A stretch of 64,000 nucleotides of DNA, taken from assembly GCA_012274445.1 (NCBI GenBank), contig JAAROD010000095.1, positions 496,001 through 560,000 on the forward strand, written 5' to 3'. The stretch is from Sclerotiophoma versabilis. Lineage: Eukaryota > Ascomycota > Dothideomycetes > Pleosporales > Didymellaceae. The translations under genes were made by a program, and so were the position numbers. How positions within the stretch are numbered: position 1 is the first letter of the stretch; each line of letters begins with the position of its first letter. The notes under the pieces were generated by a model. It was given only the letters and a program-made list of their open reading frames with translations, had not been told where the DNA came from and searched no databases. Of this stretch, positions 21,048 through 32,723 are shown piece by piece.

Positions 21048-23153
21048 ATGAGCCTCGACTTTTATTCCCGTATCTCTGGCATCTCGCCAGAGAACCTCCC
21101 CTACGCCTCTGCTCTTTCTTCATCAGCCTCCTCCTCTACCTCCTCAGTCTTCTCGGATGCCGCGTCACAGGCATCCAGCACAAGCTCAACATCATGCCCC
21201 TCCAACTGGGAATCGGATGAATGGAGCTCCAGTACCGGACAGATTGTTACGGCAACTGCCATAAACTTCTCAAATGTAGCTGCACTTCAACCGATCAGCC
21301 GTGTCAGCACCTTCCCGCAGTACCAGGCCTCCGCTTGCCGAGAGACTGCTCAGGAGAGGTTGCCATCGTTGCGTCAGGCTGAACTTATTGCACCAGTGGA
21401 GCAGCGACAACACCCGCGACGATCATCGACCACGGTCAATCAGCGCGTTCCTCCTCAGTTAGTTCGACAAAGCGACCGGAAGGTCAACTTCGTCGATTGC
21501 CTCGTCGGTTAGTTCTATCGATCTCCTCGAACCCCCGTTCCTCCGCTGACTTGTTCCCTCGAAGATTCTGCAACCCAAATGGTTGAGGTTATCTGGCAGC
21601 TTTCTGAGCCCAAGAGCCGTTGCGAGTCCGCTGCTGGACGTGGTGTGCTTCCTCTGCGCACATTCATTCAGGAGACTCTTCGCCGATCTCGCACTAGTTA
21701 CTCCACTCTACAGGTTGCTTTGTACTACTTGATCCTTATCAAGTCGCACCTGCCCAAGTATGACTTCACCATGCAGCAGCAATCAGAAGACGCTTCCATG
21801 CGTGCTTTGCAGTGCGGACGCCGCATGTTCCTTGCGGCACTCATCCTTGCCTCGAAGTACCTGCAGGACCGCAATTACTCCGCTCGTGCATGGAGCAAGA
21901 TCTCGGGCCTCAAGGTCTGTGAGATTAACACCAACGAGATGGCCTTTTTGGAGGCTGTCAACTGGAAGCTCCACATTACCGATCCTATCTGGGAGAAGTG
22001 GCAAGAAGTTGTCCTACGACACACTCCTAGCAACCCACCGGCATCCCCTGGAGCAAGCCTTCCAAACACCTGGAAAGACATCATCCCAATGTTGACACCG
22101 GAATTGGAGATTATTACTGTGAAGCCGAAGGCACCAGCCACACCTGTGCGCCCTCCATTCAGACCGGCACTTAGCCTTGGTGCGTCTCGCTCGCCTACTT
22201 CGACTGGCTACGGTTCGCAAGAGAGCACTCCAACGCCTGCTCTCTACCAGGCACCCCGCTTCCTTGAGCCGAAACCTGATCTGCTTCCTCCCACACCAAT
22301 GCGCTTGGGTCCTCTGCCTACGCCTTCGTTGACACCCCAGTCCGTTGCCAGCTCCACTCCTGCAGCGAGTGTTATGGCAATGAACTCGTGTCGTCCTTCG
22401 ATGTGCACAGCAATGCAGCAAGCTCAGTGCTCGTCTTTGGCGCGCTCTTGTGTCGATCAGTTCAACCCAAGTGTGAGGAACGGACTTGAAGCTTATCACT
22501 TCCCGAGCCGCAGGCCTTCACTGGCACCATCTGTCTCCTCGATCTCCTCGATCTCCTCGTCTCCAGAGTCGATGATCACGGACAACTCACGCTCTTCGCG
22601 CGCTTCTTCAATCTCCTCAGTATCGTCTGCTGGCTGGGCGCCACCAAGTCAGGCCAGCTTGGCTCGGCTGGCGACGTGCCGCAACGCGAAGCTGCCTTAT
22701 CCTGTGCTTTCGAAGTGCAACGAGTATGCTCCTAGCGAACCAACATCCTCGCCTGAGTCCGTGGACCGCTATCAGATCGACGATGCGGATGCGACCCCAA
22801 TGCGTGTCGACAGTCCTGTATCTGTCAAGTCTATCAGTCCTTCCCGCAAGCGTGGAAGGTCGTCTACGATTGACCTTCAGCACAGTGTTCGTCACATGCT
22901 GAGCAACTCGCGCCCGAGCTTCACACTCCACAGCCAGCCGACTGTCCTGCCTGATCGATCAATTGCCCAGCCATCATTCTCAACATTTGAGAGTGAGTTG
23001 AAGGGGCTGCAGCCGCCCAAGACCTTCGCTCCCGAATGCTCTCGTCTGCCAGTGCAGAAGGACTTTGGGAAGAAGCGGACTTGCTGCTCCACCGAGGCTG
23101 CACATGCATATCACAGGCAAGGACCTGGCATGTGGGACGGCGTTCTACTATAA
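21048..23153 (+). CDS. PHO85-type (Pcl/PHO80-like) cyclin
   Basis: Exons 21048-21507 and 21565-23153 (57-nt intron) give 682 residues. The Ser-rich N-terminal 140 residues are disordered. A PHO80-like cyclin box spans about residues 148-305: KVNFVDCLV, then PLRTFIQETLRRSRTSYSTLQVALYYL, ALQCGRRMFLAALILASKYLQDRNYS, and NTNEMAFLEAVNWKLHIT. The remaining 370 residues are Ser/Pro-rich with many S/T-P sites. Such cyclins bind the kinase Pho85 (PhoA/PhoB in Aspergillus). The closest functional group is Pcl1/2/5/Clg1, to which A. nidulans PclA, a conidiation cyclin, belongs. Assignment to a particular Pcl is not possible by eye. The long ATG-poor leader upstream suggests translational control. Confidence 0.88.
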
Positions 23154-24210
23154 GTCGACAAGATCGACTCTTTAACAACAAAGAAGTGCCCCAAAGATGG
23201 GCGACGAAGAAAGACCGGTCCTACATTGGTCTCGCACATACCTATTGCAAACTCTTACACCCGCATGTGTATACATCTCTCTATCTCTCTACCTCTGTAC
23301 CAGATATCCAGCATCTGTGTTTCCGCAAGCGAGTCTTTTCATGGCGTTCTGTTTTGGCGTTTTTTTGAACGGCTCGACAGAGCTTTTGGTGGGTGGCCTT
23401 CTGCTTCAGGGTAATAATGCTCGGAGTAGTAAGGCTTCTGGTATGGTATGGTATGAATCGGAATGGCGTACGCGCCTGGTGCATAGCATGGCACAGGGCC
23501 TGCTGGGAGTTGTGACGCCTGGGATGGCATCCATGTACGTTAGTCGTAAAAAAGCGACAGAGACGATGGCGACAGAGACGATGATGACAGTTAGTAGCAG
23601 ATAGTAGTGATGGATGAGGAAATCTATACCCATTCCGCCTTTACATTTGTTCTTCTTCTTCTCCTCTTTTCGTGTTGGTGATGGTTGACTGGAATGCTTT
23701 TTATTTATTTAATAGAGGGCTAAAGACCTGCTGCCTAGACGACCTCGACACGTCACGGCATAACACGACGGCGCGCCAATGACGGTTGTTGTAGACAAAG
23801 ATCTTGGGGCTTCAATCTAGTCATGGTGGGAAGTATTTTTTTGTATATTGTATAGAAGACCGTCTGGCTTTACAGAGTTTTATGAGAAGTTATTAGACAT
23901 CTGTTTGATATTGGTATTTCTACCATGCCTTCTTATACATACACATATTGCTGTTTTGCAATCCGCCATCGCTCATGCAAGCGGGAGAAAAAAAAAAAAA
24001 AAAAAAAAAGAAACAAAAAACAGTCATGGAAGCCTGTCTTGCTCATGATATGACCATGTCCAATGTTTCGCTTGGTTTGGTGTACGCCGCGCTTGCATGT
24101 GTTTCTAACAAGAATGCTCTCAACCATACCTCATGCCTGCCCTGCGCTCTTTGCGTCGCAGTCGTTCACTATAAGCCTCTTCTCAAGGCCAGCTGTTTCC
24201 TAACTTCGTC
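23154..24210. other. Convergent 3' region of the cyclin gene and YIF1
   Basis: Just over 1 kb with no supportable gene. It contains T-rich and simple repeats (TATGG units near 23440, GACAGAGACGATG duplicated near 23555-23585) and a long A-run. It should hold both 3' UTRs. Confidence 0.5.
23988..24009. repeat. Poly(A) tract of 22 nt
   Basis: An uninterrupted run of 22 A residues followed by GAAACAAAAAAC. It is the longest homopolymer in the window; either a microsatellite or a relic of a retroposed poly(A) tail. No adjacent retroelement is recognisable, so a simple repeat is more likely. Confidence 0.85.
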
Positions 24211-25384
24211 TCAAACCTTGCTCAGCCACAGCATAAACGCCAACTGCACCAGATAACTGTACACGAAGAGAAACTGCGTCCGCCTGTTCCTCTGCGCCTT
24301 GGCGACTGTGTATCCGCCCGGCGCACTGCCGCCAAAATTGGCCTGCGCGCTCTGGTCCGGCAGCAGAACGTAGCGCAAGCTGCGCAGCAGGAAGAAGGCG
24401 TTTGCGCTGAAGAAATAGGCAAAGATGGCCCAGCTAAGCCAGTAGCCGCCAATGCCGACTGAGGACAGGAAATGGCTGAGCAGCAAGGAGACAATGACGT
24501 GGACGAATTTGTAGCCCGAGTAGGCGACCAGATCCAAGAGTTGCGACGAAGACGTGACGGCGAGCAGGTAGGTGCCCGTCTTGATCACAATGACTTCGGC
24601 GCCCATGACGGCGATGGCGACCGAGGCCGTGTAGCCCAGCAGCTCGGGGTGGAAGGCGCCGCGCAGGCCGGCGAGGAGCGTGGACAGCAGAATGTACGTG
24701 ACCAGGGCCATGGTAGGGATGTACATGTCGGGCGAATTGGGGTCTTCGCGCGGAGGCAAGTAGAGGGTTGCGCCCGCAGCGGACGGGTCGGCAGAGTGTC
24801 GCTGCTGCCGTGACCAGGGCTTGTGCCACCAGGGGAAGAGGATGATGCGCAGCTTGGAGAGGACGTACGAGTTGGAGACGTTGAAGTAGTGTTTCAGGGC
24901 GCCGACGGAGACATACTTGCCGATCTGCGGAGCATTAGCACCCCTCGTTCTCGCGTCGCCGGCTCGAGGGGGGGGAGGGCGGTGTTCAGACGTACGTTCT
25001 GGTCGATGTACTGCTGCCCGGCATTGAACGCCGTCTGTCCCATCTGCAAGCCGAGCTGAGCGCTGGGGTCGTTGATGAAGTTCCCAAACGCCGGGTGCTG
25101 GCCAAAGCCCCCCCCTTGCTGGGGCATGCCGCCGCCCTGCGAGCCGTAGCCATAGCCGCTTTGTGGTTGTGAAGGTGGTGGAGGGGGGGACCGCAGCTGC
25201 GGCACGGTCGAGACATGCTGCGGGATGGGGTGGTGGACTGGCAGAGTCAGCTTCCAGTCGTCGCCGGGAGAACAGCATGGCGCTGCTCCCCGAGCCATGG
25301 CGCGCAAGCCCATGTCGGGGAAGTGCTGTACGTACGGGGTGGGGAGTGCGCCGGCGGCTGTTGGGGGTAGCTGGAGCGCTGCAT
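24211..25384 (-). CDS. YIF1: Yip1-interacting factor Yif1, ER-Golgi transport membrane protein
   Basis: Three exons (25336-25384, 24996-25237, 24211-24924) give 334 residues. Exon 1 encodes MQRSSYPQQPPAHSPP; splicing across 98 nt joins it to LHHPIPQHVSTVPQLRSPPPPP, the proline-rich cytosolic start of fungal Yif1. The conserved core includes FINDPSAQLGLQMG and AGQQYIDQN, then IGKYVSVGALKHYFNVSNSYV and KLRIILFPWWHKPW. Five hydrophobic spans follow, in residues about 180-334, the YIF1 topology. With Yip1 and Yos1 it forms a complex on ER-derived vesicles that binds Rab GTPases and is needed for fusion at the Golgi. Long open frames extending beyond 25384 are readthrough of the intron and promoter. 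Divergent from SRP101. Confidence 0.93.
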
Positions 25385-25654
25385 CCTGGCGGTGCCGTGT
25401 GTTTACCGGTGGAGAGCGGAAGCTGTGTTTTCGCCAGTGGGCGGGAGAGGGCGTTGGAGGAATTGGCCTGGTGCGGTGGTGCGGACACAAATTCAATGTC
25501 TTCTGCCTGCGTGCATGCAGCTCTCCTCCGACTCCGACCATCTGGCCACAGCCGCGCCAACTTCGTCATTGGTGCCCCGTCTCAAAGAGGGACCGCCTCC
25601 TCGCCCACCGCCTCAGGCCTCTCACCCCACCAAGCACCCCCGACACCGCCCGCC
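25385..25654. promoter_or_regulatory. Divergent promoter region YIF1 / SRP101
   Basis: 270 bp between the start codons of two secretory-pathway genes on opposite strands. It is G/C-rich and must contain both promoters. Joint regulation is an inference. Confidence 0.5.
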
Positions 25655-27629
25655 ATGCTGGACACATTCGAGATCGTCACAACCTCCGGCGTCGTCCTCT
25701 GGTCGCGCACCTACGTCTCCGTCGGCGCAAACGTAATCAACAGCTTGATTCGCGACGTCTTCATCGAGGAGCGCACACTGCCACAGTCCGAGGACAGCGG
25801 GTCGAAGCCAACATACAAAAAGGAGGGATACACGGTAAAATGGACACAAGCAAAGGACCTCGGCCTCATCTTCGTCGCCGTCTACCAGAGTCTCGTCCAT
25901 CTGACGTGGATCGACAAGCTGCTCGACAATGTGCGCGCACTGTTCGTCGGTCTGTACGGCGAGCAGCTGAAGACGGAGCTGAGCAGTGTCGTCAACTGCG
26001 ACAAGTTTGGCCCGTACTTCGACAGGCAGATGCAGGAGCTGGAAGGCCAGAGCGACTCCAGCGCACCAGGCATCAAAATCACCACTCCAGACTCCAGCAT
26101 CGACAACGACAGCGCCGAGGAGAGCGCGCCGGCAGCAGCTTTGAACGGCCCACCGCAACGGGCACTGTTTGATACGAGCGCCGACTCGACACCAGTACAG
26201 ACCCCGGACACCTCGCGCCCGACCACACCAGCGAGCCACATCCTGGCAGGAAAGGTGAGACCTGCAGGCGCAAAGATGTCGCGGAGGGACAGGAGGAAGG
26301 CTTCTGGCAGCCCTGCCCCAGCATCATCTGGCGACGAAGCATCCACAAAGCGCAAGGGGAAGAACACCAAGAAGAACAGAACATGGGGTGAGCTAGGCGC
26401 AGAAGAGGAAGACGGCGACATGGTCCTTGACTACTCGCAGTCTGATATCCGCGACGGCGCAGCAGAGGCCGAGCAGCTGGAGGAAATCCACCAGGACACA
26501 TGGGGCCGCAAGACCAACAAGGGCGAGTTTGTGCTGAAGGATCTCGACGAAGAGATGGACGCCATCATCCAGGAACAGAACGCAAAGAAGGACAAAGCAG
26601 CAGCAGCAACAGCAGCAGCAGGCGGCATTGTTGGTTCGAGTCTAGGCGCAATAGGCGGATACTTCAGGAACGTCGTAGGCGGAAAGACACTCACAAAAGA
26701 AGACCTCGCAAAGTCCCTCAAGGCCATGGAAGAGCATCTCCTCCGCAAGAATGTCGCACGGGAAGCCGCAGTCCGTCTCTGCGAATCCGTCGAGCGCGAT
26801 CTCGTCGGCATGAAGACGCCTTCATTTACAAGTACGCTCCTTGCCTCCCCGCTCTCCAGCCGTCCACTAATGCCATCTAGCAATCGAATCTACCCTCCGC
26901 ACCTCCATGGAAAAAGCGCTAACCCGCATCCTCACACCCACATCCTCCCTCGACCTCCTCCGCGAAATCAGCGCCATCAACAAATCCCGCACACGCCCCT
27001 ATGTACTTTCCATCGTCGGCGTGAACGGCGTGGGGAAATCTACAAACTTGTCCAAAATCGCCTTCTTTCTGCTGCAAAACCACCACCGCGTGCTCATCGC
27101 CGCAGCCGACACATTCCGCTCGGGTGCCGTCGAGCAGCTGCGCGTGCACGTGCGCAACCTGCAGGAGCTCTCGAAGCGCGAGGGTGGTGAAGTCGACCTC
27201 TTCGAAAAGGGCTACGGCAAGGACGCCGCGAACATTGCCGCTGACGCTGTCGCGTACGCCGAGAAGAACAACTTCAACGTCGTCCTGATTGACACTGCGG
27301 GACGGCGGCACAACGACCAGCGTCTCATGAGCTCGCTGGAGAAGTTTGGAAAGCTCGCGAACCCAGACAAGATCCTCATGGTGGGCGAGGCGTTGGTCGG
27401 CACAGATAGTGTTGCGCAGGCGCGCAACTTCAACGCCTCGTTTGGCGCGGGGAGGACCTTGGACGGCTTCATCATCTCCAAGACGGATACCGTGGGCGAC
27501 ATGGTCGGCACTTTGGTCAGTATGGTGCACGCCACAGGTATCCCCGTGGTGTTTTTGGGGACCGGGCAGCATTACAGTGATTTGAGAAACTTGAATGTTG
27601 GGGTTATCACAAGGTTGCTCATGTCGTGA
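25655..27629 (+). CDS. SRP101: Signal recognition particle receptor alpha subunit
   Basis: Exons 25655-26831 and 26881-27629 (49-nt intron) give 641 residues. The N-terminal longin-like SRX domain (MLDTFEIVTTSGVVLWSR ... LFVGLYGEQL, residues 1-125) binds the membrane subunit SRbeta. A charged low-complexity linker follows (about 130-300). The NG GTPase domain fills the C-terminal half: P-loop GVNGVGKST at 439-447, ADTFRSGAVEQL, DTAGRRHNDQ (G3), SKTDTVGD (G4) and GTGQHYSDL (closing G5 region). The receptor docks SRP-ribosome complexes at the ER for co-translational translocation. The longer frame that runs upstream of 25655 overlaps YIF1 and is rejected. Convergent with RAD7 (267 bp). Confidence 0.96.
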
Positions 27630-27896
27630 GGTCGATCAGCTTGATGGATGAAATGAGCAGAAAGAGCAATAACATAATGTTGTATTCCAAATGTATAATG
27701 CACCTCAAGACCTGAGATTGTACTTCTATTGAAGACCATCACATGACTACGAGGGCCTCATGGATGTTGCGTATCAAATAACCATCTCAACCCTTGTAAC
27801 CATGTCTAAACATAAACATACAAATCCAATGACTATGATATCCATTCCAAACGCCTAACCTTTCCCATTAACGCCTCGTCACTTCGCAGCATTACC

Positions 27897-29966
27897 CTAA
27901 GCTGTCATTGGCACCAATCGCCCAGCTGCCCGCATCTGGTCCATCTCCCTTTGTAGCTCCTGCTGGAACTCCATGACCGTATCGCCAAACTGCTCGATCT
28001 GATCCTGCGTCCTCGGAGCACCAATCAGCACTATGCCCTTCGGCACAACCACATCGACGACCTGGAAGCAGCCGAACGTTACCACCTTTTGCAACTGCGG
28101 GCAGCAGCGGAAAATGCCGGCAATAATCTGCGTGTCAACGACGGGACAGAAGGAGAGATTGATCTCGCGGAGGTGTGGGTACTGCTTTGTGCCGTCGAAG
28201 ATGTCGGTAAACGTAGCGTGGGAGATGTGGCGACATGAAGAAACGTCTAAATACTCAAGACGGGATCCAGAGTGCGCCATGAGGGCCTGGAAGCCGCCAG
28301 ATGCAAGGCCAATTGGGTAGTCTTCCGGACCATCAGGGTTGGTATTGTCCATGTCGCGTAGGCTGTTCACATCGATATAGCGGAGAGGAGGATTTGACCA
28401 GTTCGTAAAGAGGTTGACATAGCCGTCGTCAGTGCACTCCTGGTTCTCGCTGAAGCGGAACTTGCTAAGATGTCGGCACGTCTTGTGAATTGCATTGAGA
28501 ACGTCGTCCGTGGGATCGCTATCGCTGTCCAGAAAGTGCTCCAGACACAGCGTGCGCAGATGAGCTCCAACAGATGTGATCATATGAATAAGCTTTTCGC
28601 GTGGGACCTGGTCGTAGAAACGTAGCGTGAGATGCTCGAGCTGTTCCAGTCGAGCAATTGCATCAATACTGTCAACTCCGAGCTTCTTGCACCGCTCTAG
28701 CTTGAGCCGCTCGATGTTCGGGCAGAACGTCGTGAGTGCTTCAATAGCTTGATCATCGAAGGCGGCATCCAGCCACTCAAGTTTCAAAGACTTGAGATCT
28801 GGACCGCGTGCAATGAAGAGCTCAATCCACTTATCGTTTGAAACAAGATTGGCGCCCAGTAACTGTATATCCACTAGTGACTTTGCCTTCTCGACCAGAT
28901 AGTCGATATTGCTATCCTTGAATTGGCAGCAATTACGGAGAGCCAGCTTCTTGACGGTGGGACAGACTGCAAATATCTGATCGAAGTCTTCCGTCTCGAG
29001 GTAGGCTGCTTCGTGGATAGCCACAGTATCCATGTCCGGCTGGAGGAACAGCTTCATGGTTGTTGGGTTCATTGCGCGCTTCTTCGAAAAGATCTCGCTG
29101 ATCTTATTCATGATGTTCTCTGGCATCTCGCCTAGCTCATCGATGTCTTCCGAATGTTTCGCGAGTTTTTCAATGCACAGCTGCTGCAACGACTTTGGCC
29201 CACGTACTGTCAGTCCATCCAGGCGGTTGCTTTCAATCTTTCTACGACCCTTGCGGGCGACCGGCTTCTGCTTTGCCTTCTCTTGTGCCTTCACTTCCTT
29301 CTTAAGCTCCTTGCCGCATGGTGTGCACAAAAGGCCACCTTCAGGACCTGCCTGGCTGTATGGTGTGACTGTAAATCGCTTGTCGCAGAGCTCACAGTTT
29401 TCTAGCTGTCCCGGCAGCTTCTTCGCCTTCTTGTACATATCCATGAAGTCTTCGTCTGATTCATCGTCTGGGCCCTTGGTCATTTTCTTAGAGTTCTTCT
29501 TTTTGGCTTCCTTGCCTTTCTTTATCTTCGCAATAGCTTCATCTTGATTGCGCTTGCGCTTGCGAGATCTTTCGGCGGCCATGGCAGATGACTCGGCTTG
29601 TAGGTCTCCTTCGACATCCTCACCAGCGTTCGAAGGTCCCTCGCCGTTGTCGGTTGCTGTCGTGGCATCTTGCTCGGCGCGTTGTACTCGTTCAAGAAAC
29701 GAATCGCGGATCTCTTGGGCAGAGATATTGTTGGCCTGAGAACTAAGTTAGCTGTCAAGTTACACGAACTTTGCGTTGCTGAAGCGACTAGGCTTCGAGT
29801 GGTCAATTGCAGCTAAAAATGTTGATTGCAACAAAAGTGGAAGCTAATAACTCTATAGGATCCAAGACAGCCAAGGCTTACTCACAGCTAAGAAGTCTGT
29901 CAACGCAGAATGCGGTCCACGGATACCGCTGCCTCTTGGTCGCCGTCCTGCCCTGTTGCCACTCAT
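27897..29966 (-). CDS. RAD7: Nucleotide-excision repair protein Rad7
   Basis: Exons 29886-29966 and 27897-29735 give 639 residues around a 150-nt intron. Exon 1 encodes MSGNRAGRRPRGSGIRGPHS...LTDFLA, which splices to ANNISAQEIRDSFLERV, the Rad7 N-terminal pattern. A lysine-rich nuclear segment (RSRKRKRNQDE ...) is followed by a zinc motif with CELC and CTPC (roughly residues 145-170). The C-terminal 400 residues are leucine-rich repeats with Cys in the repeat (for example CPNIERLKLERCKKL, YLDVSSCRHIS). Yeast Rad7 with Rad16 and Abf1 recognises lesions in silent chromatin (global-genome repair) and forms a Cul3/Elc1 ubiquitin ligase. An internal ATG at 29582 would start too late. Confidence 0.93.
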
Positions 29967-30449
29967 CAGCCTTGTTCGCCACAAGGTGTCAGGTAAAACA
30001 CTTACATTGTGTGTCTTTACCACGAGCGTCCTCTGTAACTGCAATGAAAAGAAAAGAAACGAATGTCTAGCGTGAAGGAACTGTGATTAAGAGCTGGAAG
30101 GTTAGACAGTGGTTGGCGAGTGGGGACGACTGTCGACCAAGGAAGGCGCGTCCAGAGCCACTAGCGTGATCGCGTCGTCACGTGCGTGGCGAACAGCACT
30201 TGAAGTGGCTTAGGATGCTTCTTTTTTCACTCTTAGCGAAATGTGAATGCCCAATCAGTGGCTCTGTTGTACAGATACTCCATTGTGAATGTGAAAGTAA
30301 GCCCAGACCTGCTTTTTGAGTATACTTCGAGTGACCGAGGTATTGGCATCGGAGCACCGAAATGCACCATCCTAGACTCCATGCATGCCTGTAATTTCAA
30401 TGCTTGACTATCAGAAGATCGAACACCTCAATATTGGCTTGACTACCCG
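29967..30449. other. Intergenic: RAD7 promoter and 3' flank of the Stc1-domain gene
   Basis: 483 bp between two minus-strand genes. It holds the RAD7 promoter and the 3' UTR of the next gene. No other element seen. Confidence 0.5.
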
Positions 30450-31645
30450 TTAGATCACCGTGTCGTCGTCACCGCAGTCACCATCATCGTCGTCTGATGA
30501 TGAAGAAGACGACCCCTCCTCATCGTCGTCGTTGCTGGTCCATGGGTCGTCCTGCGGAGGGGGTGTCTGATCAAGGTCAGCTCAGCATGGAGACAATAGC
30601 GGACTTATTGAAAGCAATCAAAACCAAGCTACAATATGTACTTACGTAGGCCTTGACCTTGGCGAAACCGTTCATCTCGATGTGGTGGTCACTGCCGGAC
30701 TGGGATCGCTCGGCGATACTCGAGTTGAACGAGTGCACAGAACCAGAGACAGATTGAGCTCCTAGTCTACCGTGGGCGCTCAGATTGAAACCCGAGCGAC
30801 TGCTGGAAGAGGCTGCGGTCTCAGTGTGCCACGACTTGGTGCCTGCGATCTTACTCCACGTTGCTGACCTGGCTCCATCGGCAGGCTTGTAGGAGAACTC
30901 GGAGTCGATGAGCGTATCGGAGACTTCACCACTGACGGAAAGAGCCTGCTGGAAACTCTCGGACAGGTCGATGCCGCCTTCCTCGTGCCTACGATGACTT
31001 CCATCGTTGGACTCAGTGTCTTCCCAATCACCCTTTATAGTCAGCAAAATAAACGATCGACATAGCTCTGCACTTACAGCACTAGAAGCGGCGTCGCGGG
31101 CAGAGCTAGCGGAACTCCAGTAGTCTGGGTAGACTCCCCCTGAGCTCTCTGTCATGATGAATGCCTTTTCGGGAGCTCCTTCGTAGGCCGCCTCGTTGAC
31201 GGGCTCTCGCGAGACTTGGACCTCCATGCAGGCGTAGCACGTCTGTACAGCGTAAGCTTCGTTCAGCACGATCACTTTGGATACTTACAGCATCATCCGG
31301 CCTTTTGCGCTGGACCTTTGCATAATCCTCCAGGCCTTTTGTCTTATAGCACATGACACATTCAATCTCGACGAGCTGGCCACCAGTGCACTTGGAGCAT
31401 TTGGGATTCGTCGTGATCTTACCTGTCCTCGAGACTTGCCAGCGGACATCAGTGAGCTGCTTCTGGCTGAAGTTTGCTTGGTTGTAGTTCTTCAGGCACA
31501 TGTTGCACTTGAGCTTTGTAGGGAGAGGTACGCAGCGTAGCCTGGTGCTTGTCAGTGACTTGCATTTCGCCAGACACTGGAAGACTTACCGCTCAGTCTC
31601 ATTGGGATCGTACGCATGTACCTGCTTTCGGTTCTTGTTACCCAT
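30450..31645 (-). CDS. Stc1-domain zinc protein
   Basis: Five exons (31590-31645, 31289-31541, 31078-31242, 30646-31032, 30450-30566) give 325 residues. Residues about 25-115 match the Stc1 domain: four CxxC pairs (CNMC, CSKC, CVMC, CYAC) with NFSQKQLTDVRW and CTGGQLVEIEC between them and KTKGLEDYAKVQRKRPDDA before the last pair. In fission yeast, Stc1 is a LIM-like adaptor linking the RNAi Argonaute complex to the histone H3K9 methyltransferase complex CLRC. Whether this homologue has that role is unknown. The C-terminal 200 residues are Ser/Gly-rich and low in complexity, ending in a strongly acidic tail with DDDE and SSSSSDDDD. The 45-nt intron at 31033-31077 is in frame without stop, so it can be mistaken for coding sequence. 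Confidence 0.85.
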
Positions 31646-32723
31646 TGTTGGTAACTCTGATGCTTGGTAGTGAGCCGTGATGTTTGGTGTATGAACGTTG
31701 AGGTAGTAGACCAGGAGAAGGAGCGCGCGGATAGCTGGGTTTATACCGCTACGCGGTGAAGATGAAGTAAGAGCGACGGTGAGCTGAAGGGTGAGAAGAG
31801 CGGTGAGATTGCGGGAGCCTACAGCTGACGTTTGCTGTCTGCGTGGGTGAAGGCAGGCGCGACCGGCATGTTGCACGACTTAGGGAAAGTAGAAACAATG
31901 ACCACAAAACTGTGAAGGGTCAAGGTTGAAAAAAGCATTCTACCGCCATGGCAATTCTACAACCAAATAGGAGTCCTAGGAGTATTGAGTTCACAGTGGA
32001 AGAATCTATAATTCATGCTAAGCTCGAGGTTGGACATCTCAGTGTTTGTGTCATGACCGCAACATCATCTGCCGCATGTATCCCCATATGATGCCGCTCG
32101 TTCTACCACAGCCGTTTTAATGTTTGAAACGAGACATACCTTACTCTCAGCGATTATGGTGTTACTTATAGTCAACCAATTGCGCCGTCTTTAGAATTGA
32201 CCGTTACCAACATCCGCTCGCTTTATCTCGCTCTAATAATCTCTGATGTCTAGCTATTGAGCATCATTAAATCTGTTCAGTAAAGTCCCGACACGACATT
32301 CTGAAGATAAAACTACAGTTTTGAGCTCATCGGTGAGACTCGATATTGATGGCTAAGATGAGATGGTCGCTCGTACTTCGTTGCAATGCTCCAGCATGAT
32401 CAAGCGAACTGCAGTGTTGAGAGAGCCCCCGAGAACAGCTTGTATATATTGGACGCCTCTGAAGGTGTTCGGGGTCTGAGTATAGTACCGACTTGCTTGC
32501 AGATTTCCTGAACGTATGAGAGACGGTCAAGGTGTATGTCGTCGCTCGCCCCTAAGAGATAGCGGCTATCGATAACAGATAAAGCTTAGCGGGCCACCAA
32601 AAATGTGAAGTGGAGCCACGATTTTGTCCCGCACTTGGAGCAGAAGCGCAACATTTCTGACGCATCGCAGTCAAAGTGGCGTCGTCGATTCCCTTCAGAT
32701 TCAAGGCGGGCGGCAGCGGAAAT
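31646..32723. promoter_or_regulatory. Divergent promoter region Stc1-domain gene / TSR1
   Basis: About 1.08 kb between divergent start codons. AT-richer than the flanking genes, with no supportable open frame. The TSR1-frame open region extends upstream of 32724 but has no ATG with family similarity. Confidence 0.5.

Noticed and set aside
23988..24009. A22 tract as a retroposon poly(A) tail
   Set aside because: No adjacent retroelement ORF or target-site duplication could be seen; treated as a simple repeat.
25163..25654. Upstream extension of the SRP101 frame
   Set aside because: Overlaps the YIF1 promoter and first exons; the conserved protein begins at MLDTFEIVTT (25655).
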